Shown one piece after another: positions 60,011 to 64,000 of a stretch of 64,000 bases of DNA (position 1 is its first letter; each line of letters begins with the position of its first letter). Source of the DNA: Flavilitoribacter nigricans DSM 23189 = NBRC 102662 (GTDB taxonomy: Bacteria; Bacteroidota; Bacteroidia; Chitinophagales; Saprospiraceae); assembly GCF_002646595.1 (NCBI RefSeq), contig NZ_PDUD01000024.1, forward strand, positions 244,660-308,659. Reading direction: 5' to 3'. The translations under genes were made by a program, and so were the position numbers. The notes beneath the pieces were generated by a model that was not told the DNA's origin, searched no databases, and saw only the letters and a list, made by a program, of their open reading frames with translations.

Positions 60011-61255
60011 TTAATTTTCCGGTTTCCCGGTTTCCAGACTTTTATCCATTCGCAGATCGGTCACCACCTCGATCTCACCTTCCATCGTGCGGTGAACCGG
60101 ACATTTATTGGCAATTTCCAACAGGCGTTGCCGCTGGGTTTCATCCAGGTCCCCTTCGATCTCGATGGTCCGGGAGAAATGATCGATCTTACTCTTGGGA
60201 TCCTCCAGGTTTTCCTGGTCGGACCGGTAGTCTTTATAGTGCTCCAGGTGAACGACCACCTCTTCCAGGGGCCATTTTTTCCTGCGGGCGTACATTTGCA
60301 GCGTCATGGCCGTACACGCTCCGAGGCCGGCGGCGACCAACTCGTAAGGAGACGGCCCAAAGTCATTGCCACCGACACTTTCCGGTTCGTCGGCCTGCAG
60401 ACTGTGGTGGCGCACCATAATTTCCGTGGTATATCCTTCCTCACCCAGCCGTACCGCTACGGCTTTATCCGAACGCAGGTCTTCCTTGTCCGGAAGATCC
60501 AGATAGCGTTTCACCCACGATCCGATCATATCCCCTACATAGGCCGCATCCTTTTTATCACTTAGCAAATGATCGGCACCATCCAGCGAAACATAACTCT
60601 TGGGGTGCATGGCCGCGTGGTAAATGCGGGAAGCATTGTCGATCGACACGGTCTTATCCTGGGGAGAATGCATGATCAGGAGCGCCTTTTTAAGGTGTTT
60701 GATCTTATCCACCAGGTTCTGCTCCCGGATATCTTCCAGGAATTGCTTCTTCACCGTGAAGGAACGCCCTCCGATATTTACTTTGGCCAGGCCTTCCCGG
60801 TCGATCTCTTCCTCGACCGATTCCAGCAGATGCTGCACATGGGCGGGGTCAAAAGGCGCGGCTATGGTAGCTACGGCCTTCACCGCGGGTAGTTGAGCGG
60901 CCGCACACAGTACCGCGGCACCGCCCAGCGAATGCCCCACCAAGAGCGCGGGCGATTGAAATTCCTGCTCCAGGTAATTGGCCGCAGCGATCAGGTCCTC
61001 CACATTGGAAGAAAAATTGGTATCCGCAAATTCTCCTTCGCTTTCTCCCAGTCCGGTAAAGTCAAAGCGCAGTACCGCCACTCCACTGAGGTTGAGCGCC
61101 ATGCTGATCTGCCGCACTACCGACAGGCTCTTGCCACAGGTAAAGCAGTGCGCAAAAATGGCGAATGAATGGGGGTGTTGGTTCACCGGCCATTCCAGAC
61201 GAGCGGCCAGTTGGGTGCCTTCGGAATTGGTGAAATTGACCTTTTGTGATCGCAT
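60011..61255 (-). CDS. Bifunctional alpha/beta hydrolase-OsmC protein
   Basis: 414 residues with two domains in one chain. N-terminal alpha/beta hydrolase (about 1-250): the serine nucleophile elbow GHSLGG at about 108, and His in a late ADHLL segment. C-terminal OsmC-like peroxiredoxin (about 275-414) with two cysteines in LGACTAMTL and NKCPVHR. OsmC proteins reduce organic hydroperoxides; the hydrolase may act on acyl esters, so the pair may detoxify lipid hydroperoxides. The fusion is known as a conserved family. Monocistronic, facing a gene-free region. Confidence 0.9.
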   Translation of the reverse strand: MRSQKVNFTNSEGTQLAARLEWPVNQHPHSFAIFAHCFTCGKSLSVVRQISMALNLSGVAVLRFDFTGLGESEGEFADTNFSSNVEDLIAAANYLEQEFQSPALLVGHSLGGAAVLCAAAQLPAVKAVATIAAPFDPAHVQHLLESVEEEIDREGLAKVNIGGRSFTVKKQFLEDIREQNLVDKIKHLKKALLIMHSPQDKTVSIDNASRIYHAAMHPKSYVSLDGADHLLSDKKDAAYVGDMIGSWVKRYLDLPDKEDLRSDKAVAVRLGEEGYTTEIMVRHHSLQADEPESVGGNDFGPSPYELVAAGLGACTAMTLQMYARRKKWPLEEVVVHLEHYKDYRSDQENLEDPKSKIDHFSRTIEIEGDLDETQRQRLLEIANKCPVHRTMEGEIEVVTDLRMDKSLETGKPEN

Positions 61256-61865
61256 GGTGGAAATTTGGTTTTCAAAATAGTTGAAAGATAGAAATCAATA
61301 GGAGTCATGCGAATCAGGAGTTAAATATGGAGGAAATGTGCCTTTGGGCACAAAGTATAGGTAGCAAAATGATCATTTCCCGGGTTAGCGTGCCGTAGGT
61401 ACGCAATATGATTTCACATAGCGTACCTACGGCACGCTGAACCTATTGAACTATTGAATGGGCTACCTATATTTCGTCCCTCTGGGACTTTTAACCCCTG
61501 CTTCGCATACCTCCCCACAATTTTACACAACTCATATCATCTGCCGGCTTCCCATAATGAATTGTTTTTCATTGCGGGCTGAGATCCAGTCGCATAATAA
61601 CAATTCATTCGTTTATTCCGAATAAAACGAAAAAATTCGGGATGATCCAGCTTAGAACCGGGCTCAGCTGTTATTACAACCCGGCACCACCCGGCTTGGT
61701 TGGATCTTTTGGGAATTCTAATGCACGGAAGTCCGTCCGGCAACAGTTTGGCGTGCCCAGTGACAGGCAACCACGCCTCTTTTATGGCAGCGGTTCAGGT
61801 GGGGAGGAACGATGACCGTCTTATTCATAAACCATCTTTCCGCACCCCATCTTAAGCGATAATCT
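61256..61865. other. Gene-free region between the OsmC fusion and heparinase genes
   Basis: About 610 bp. It contains the nested palindromic element at 61338-61488 and an imperfect palindrome TTCGTTTATTC (61608-61618) / GAATAAAACGAA (61620-61631). No gene or exact promoter seen; the rest is unremarkable. Confidence 0.45.
61338..61488. repeat. Nested palindromic repeat element
   Basis: Inner perfect 18-bp inverted repeat AGCGTGCCGTAGGTACGC (61387-61404) / GCGTACCTACGGCACGCT (61421-61438); outer 10-bp arms TATAGGTAGC (61356-61365) / GCTACCTATA (61462-61471); and GC hairpins at the edges (GTGCC-TTT-GGGCAC and GTCCCTCTGGGAC). This type recurs across Bacteroidota genomes in intergenic DNA. Confidence 0.75.
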
Positions 61866-63743
61866 ATGAAATTCCCGCCCTTTTTTCTTTTGATCCTGTC
61901 GGCCACCTTGCTTACGCTATCCGCCTGTAAAAAAGAGGCCTCTACGCCCCCGATATCCAACGACCAGGGCAATCATCCCCAACTATTGCTTTTGGAGGGC
62001 GAAGAAGAGCAGATCCACACCCTCATCGATACCGATCCGGTCTGGCAGGAAGTACATTTTGCCATTCTCCAGGCCTGTAATAAGTTTTTTAAAAAAGAGC
62101 TGTTGGAACGCAAACTCATCGGTCGCCGCCTACTCAGTGTATCCCGGGAGTGCATCCGCCGTGTATTTTACCTGTCCTATGCTTACCGAATGACGGGTGA
62201 TGAGCGTTTCCTAGCCAGAGCGGAAGCGGAAATGCTGGCGGTAGCCGGGTTCAGCGACTGGAATCCCTCGCATTTTCTCGATGTAGCGGAAATGACCATG
62301 GGGATGGCGATCGGCTACGACTGGTTGTACCACGACCTGCCCGAAAGTTCCCGGACTAAGATCCGGCAAGCCATCCGGACCAAAGGGCTGGAACCGTCTT
62401 TCGATAATAATTACAATTGGTTCCTGGGTTCTACCAACAACTGGAACCAGGTCTGTAATGCCGGTATGACTTTCGGCGCCGTGGCCCTGGCGGGAGCCTA
62501 TCCGGAACTGGCCCGGGACGTGATCGACCGGGCCGTGTCTACTATTGAGCTGCCGATGGGCGTCTATCAACCGGACGGAGCCTATCCAGAAGGATATGCT
62601 TACTGGGGATACGGCACTTCTATGAATGTATTGTTCCTGCATGCGCTGGAAAAAGCAATGGGCTCGGATTACGGGCTACCCCAAATGCCGGGTTTCCTCG
62701 AAACCGCCGGGTTTCTTCAGCATATGCTGGGTACCACCTCCCTTTGCTTTAATTGGGGCGATTGTAACCTGGGCGGTAGCCTGAAACCGGCTATGTTCTG
62801 GTTCGCGGAACAGACCAGTGATCCTTCCCTGCTCTGGATGGAGCGAAAATTCCTGGAGATCGATGATTATTCCAGGCTTACCGGCGACCGGCTGCTACCC
62901 GCTATTCTTATCTGGGGGAAAAATATACCGATGGATCAGATTACTGCACCCGAGCGCAAGGTCTGGGTCGGTCAGGGCAGCAATCCGGTGGCCCTGATGC
63001 GCACCTCCTGGACGGATCCGCAGGCGATCTATCTCGGTTTTAAGGCGGGATCGCCTTCCGTCAATCACGGCCACATGGATGTCGGTTCCTTCATAATGGA
63101 AGCCGATGGCGTGCGTTGGGCTTCGGATTTCGGCAGTCAGGATTACGAGTCCCTGGAATCGAAAGGTATTCAGGTTTTCGGTCGCGCTCAGGACGCCCAG
63201 CGCTGGAGCATCTTTCGCTTCAACAACTATGTCCACAATACCCTTACCGTTGATGGTGAATTGCAGCGGGTAGACGGTTATGCCGGCATTGATCGCTATT
63301 CGGAAGACCCGGCGTTTCCATTTGCGATCTCGGATATTTCGACGGTATACGACGGCCAATTGCAGCAATCCCGGCGGGGTGTCGGCATCCGGGAGGAGCA
63401 GTATGTTATCGTACGCGATGAAGTCAGCACTCTGGACCGACCTACCGTCATCCGCTGGACCATGCTGACCACGGCCAACGTCAGCCTTACGGAAAACGGT
63501 GCCACACTCATAAAAGATGGCAAAACGCTCTACATGCGGGTAAGCGGACCGGATAACCTCCAAATGCGTACCTGGAGTACCGATCCCGGTACGGATTACG
63601 ATGCACCCAATCCGGGTAAGACCCTCCTCGGCTTCGAGTGTGAACTGCCGGCCAATAGTTCGGAGCGCTTTCAGGTATTACTGATCCCGGAGGATGCTAC
63701 CGGTGCCGTAAGTCCGTTCGATCAGCCGCTGTCGGAGTGGTGA
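61866..63743 (+). CDS. Heparinase II/III-like lipoprotein
   Basis: 625 residues. Lipobox LLTLSAC (Cys about 20). N-terminal (alpha/alpha) toroid (about 50-350: long helices with YDWLYHDLPE, NNYNWFLGSTNNWNQVCNAG) and C-terminal beta-sandwich (about 375-625), the PL8/12/15/21-like layout of heparinase II/III proteins. Conserved active-site region GSPSVNHGHMDVGSFIMEADG carries a His typical of the fold. It should act on acidic polysaccharides (alginate, heparin/chondroitin-like) in the periplasm or at the surface. Substrate not decided. No SusC/D pair or sulfatase genes are adjacent. Confidence 0.87.
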   Translation: MKFPPFFLLILSATLLTLSACKKEASTPPISNDQGNHPQLLLLEGEEEQIHTLIDTDPVWQEVHFAILQACNKFFKKELLERKLIGRRLLSVSRECIRRVFYLSYAYRMTGDERFLARAEAEMLAVAGFSDWNPSHFLDVAEMTMGMAIGYDWLYHDLPESSRTKIRQAIRTKGLEPSFDNNYNWFLGSTNNWNQVCNAGMTFGAVALAGAYPELARDVIDRAVSTIELPMGVYQPDGAYPEGYAYWGYGTSMNVLFLHALEKAMGSDYGLPQMPGFLETAGFLQHMLGTTSLCFNWGDCNLGGSLKPAMFWFAEQTSDPSLLWMERKFLEIDDYSRLTGDRLLPAILIWGKNIPMDQITAPERKVWVGQGSNPVALMRTSWTDPQAIYLGFKAGSPSVNHGHMDVGSFIMEADGVRWASDFGSQDYESLESKGIQVFGRAQDAQRWSIFRFNNYVHNTLTVDGELQRVDGYAGIDRYSEDPAFPFAISDISTVYDGQLQQSRRGVGIREEQYVIVRDEVSTLDRPTVIRWTMLTTANVSLTENGATLIKDGKTLYMRVSGPDNLQMRTWSTDPGTDYDAPNPGKTLLGFECELPANSSERFQVLLIPEDATGAVSPFDQPLSEW

Positions 63744-64000
63744 TGAAAAACGAAATCATAGTAGGGCAATAGCGCGAACTCCTTATACGATAAGCGCCCT
63801 TAAGAAGATAGTCATGTTGGAGTTTGTGGGTTTGATGGATTTAATAAAAAATAAACCCCTTGCAATTCGACTAATTTTGGTTAGGCCATCCCTGTAAATT
63901 CTAGGTGATTAACTTTCAATAAATTAGCTTAGGAAAAGGCAAATAAAATACCCCGAATCTAGGCACATTTGCCTATTTTCGGGGTAAACATTTTATTAGA
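63744..64000. other. Right-edge non-coding stretch
   Basis: No gene. An exact -7 match TAATTTTG lies at 63872-63879 (plus) without a good -33 partner. The window ends before any downstream gene is visible. Confidence 0.4.
63949..63986 (+). terminator. Two-tier hairpin near the right edge
   Basis: TACCCCGAA (63949-63957) / TTCGGGGTA (63978-63986), with TAGGCA (63960-63965) / TGCCTA (63970-63975) inside. It could end the heparinase transcript or be the leader hairpin of the next gene; a T-run is not immediate. Confidence 0.5.

Noticed and set aside
1..64000. tRNA, rRNA, tmRNA or known riboswitch
   Set aside because: I looked for T-arm (GGTTCGAATCC-like) and known conserved cores by eye and found none; a covariance-model scan would be decisive.

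Overview
The window looks like a chromosomal segment of a Bacteroidota bacterium, most likely of the Saprospiria (Lewinella/Saprospira-like) group. Three things point there: (i) six predicted proteins carry type IX secretion (T9SS) C-terminal sorting domains, five of type A and one of the gliding-motility type B; (ii) several genes are preceded by the Bacteroidota promoter -7 element TAnnTTTG and lack clear Shine-Dalgarno sequences; (iii) gene sets such as acpP-fabF-rnc, a murF-alr fusion, GGGP synthase and tandem PpiC-type isomerases are typical of that phylum. Base composition looks close to half GC by eye, with a clearly AT-richer patch around 42.6-44.7 kb. Genus-level placement is inference.

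Layout. 0-6.7 kb: EamA permease, kynureninase with a flavodoxin-like reductase, a tiny membrane protein, cardiolipin synthase, PRC-barrel protein, a small nuclease-like protein and rpsU. 6.8-14.5 kb: murF-alr fusion, a three-gene periplasmic PPIase/chaperone operon closed by a strong terminator, and a secreted T9SS protein. 14.6-19.0 kb: cytochrome P450, a small membrane protein, an exported intradiol dioxygenase, a SWIM zinc-finger protein. 19.0-26.5 kb: a palindromic repeat, rnc, fabF and acpP on the minus strand, pyk on the plus strand with a long leader, then rsgA and GGGP synthase. 26.7-37.1 kb: a DCC-family redox membrane protein behind a perfect palindrome, two von Willebrand factor A proteins with TonB-box-like carboxypeptidase-regulatory domains and shared upstream blocks, a large choice-of-anchor-L T9SS protein, an ankyrin protein and a lipoprotein. 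37.3-42.6 kb: MacB/FtsX-type permease, TlpA-like lipoprotein, a helix-hairpin-helix protein and a methyltransferase.

42.8-46.5 kb is the accessory patch: a YwqK/MORN-repeat gene broken by one in-frame amber codon, a REP-associated tyrosine transposase (RAYT), four tandem 45-bp repeats next to it, and comM, whose last 33 bp exist twice, flanking the RAYT module. 46.6-59.9 kb holds cell-envelope genes: a Spy-like T9SS protein with a possible attenuator, an outer-membrane barrel plus a BIG2/DM13 lipoprotein, an M29 aminopeptidase, an exonuclease-fold-like protein, two further beta-barrel candidates, a type B T9SS adhesin-like protein, and a glucosaminidase followed by a possible degenerate relative. 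60-64 kb: an alpha/beta-hydrolase-OsmC fusion, a nested palindromic repeat element and a heparinase II/III-like lipoprotein.

Most of the window is ordinary chromosome with housekeeping and envelope functions. I did not find a defence island, CRISPR array, prophage, tRNA or rRNA. The signals most worth follow-up are the RAYT/repeat/comM-tail arrangement, the amber-interrupted YwqK gene, the shared upstream blocks of the two VWA genes, and the structured non-coding stretch at about 57.0-57.2 kb.
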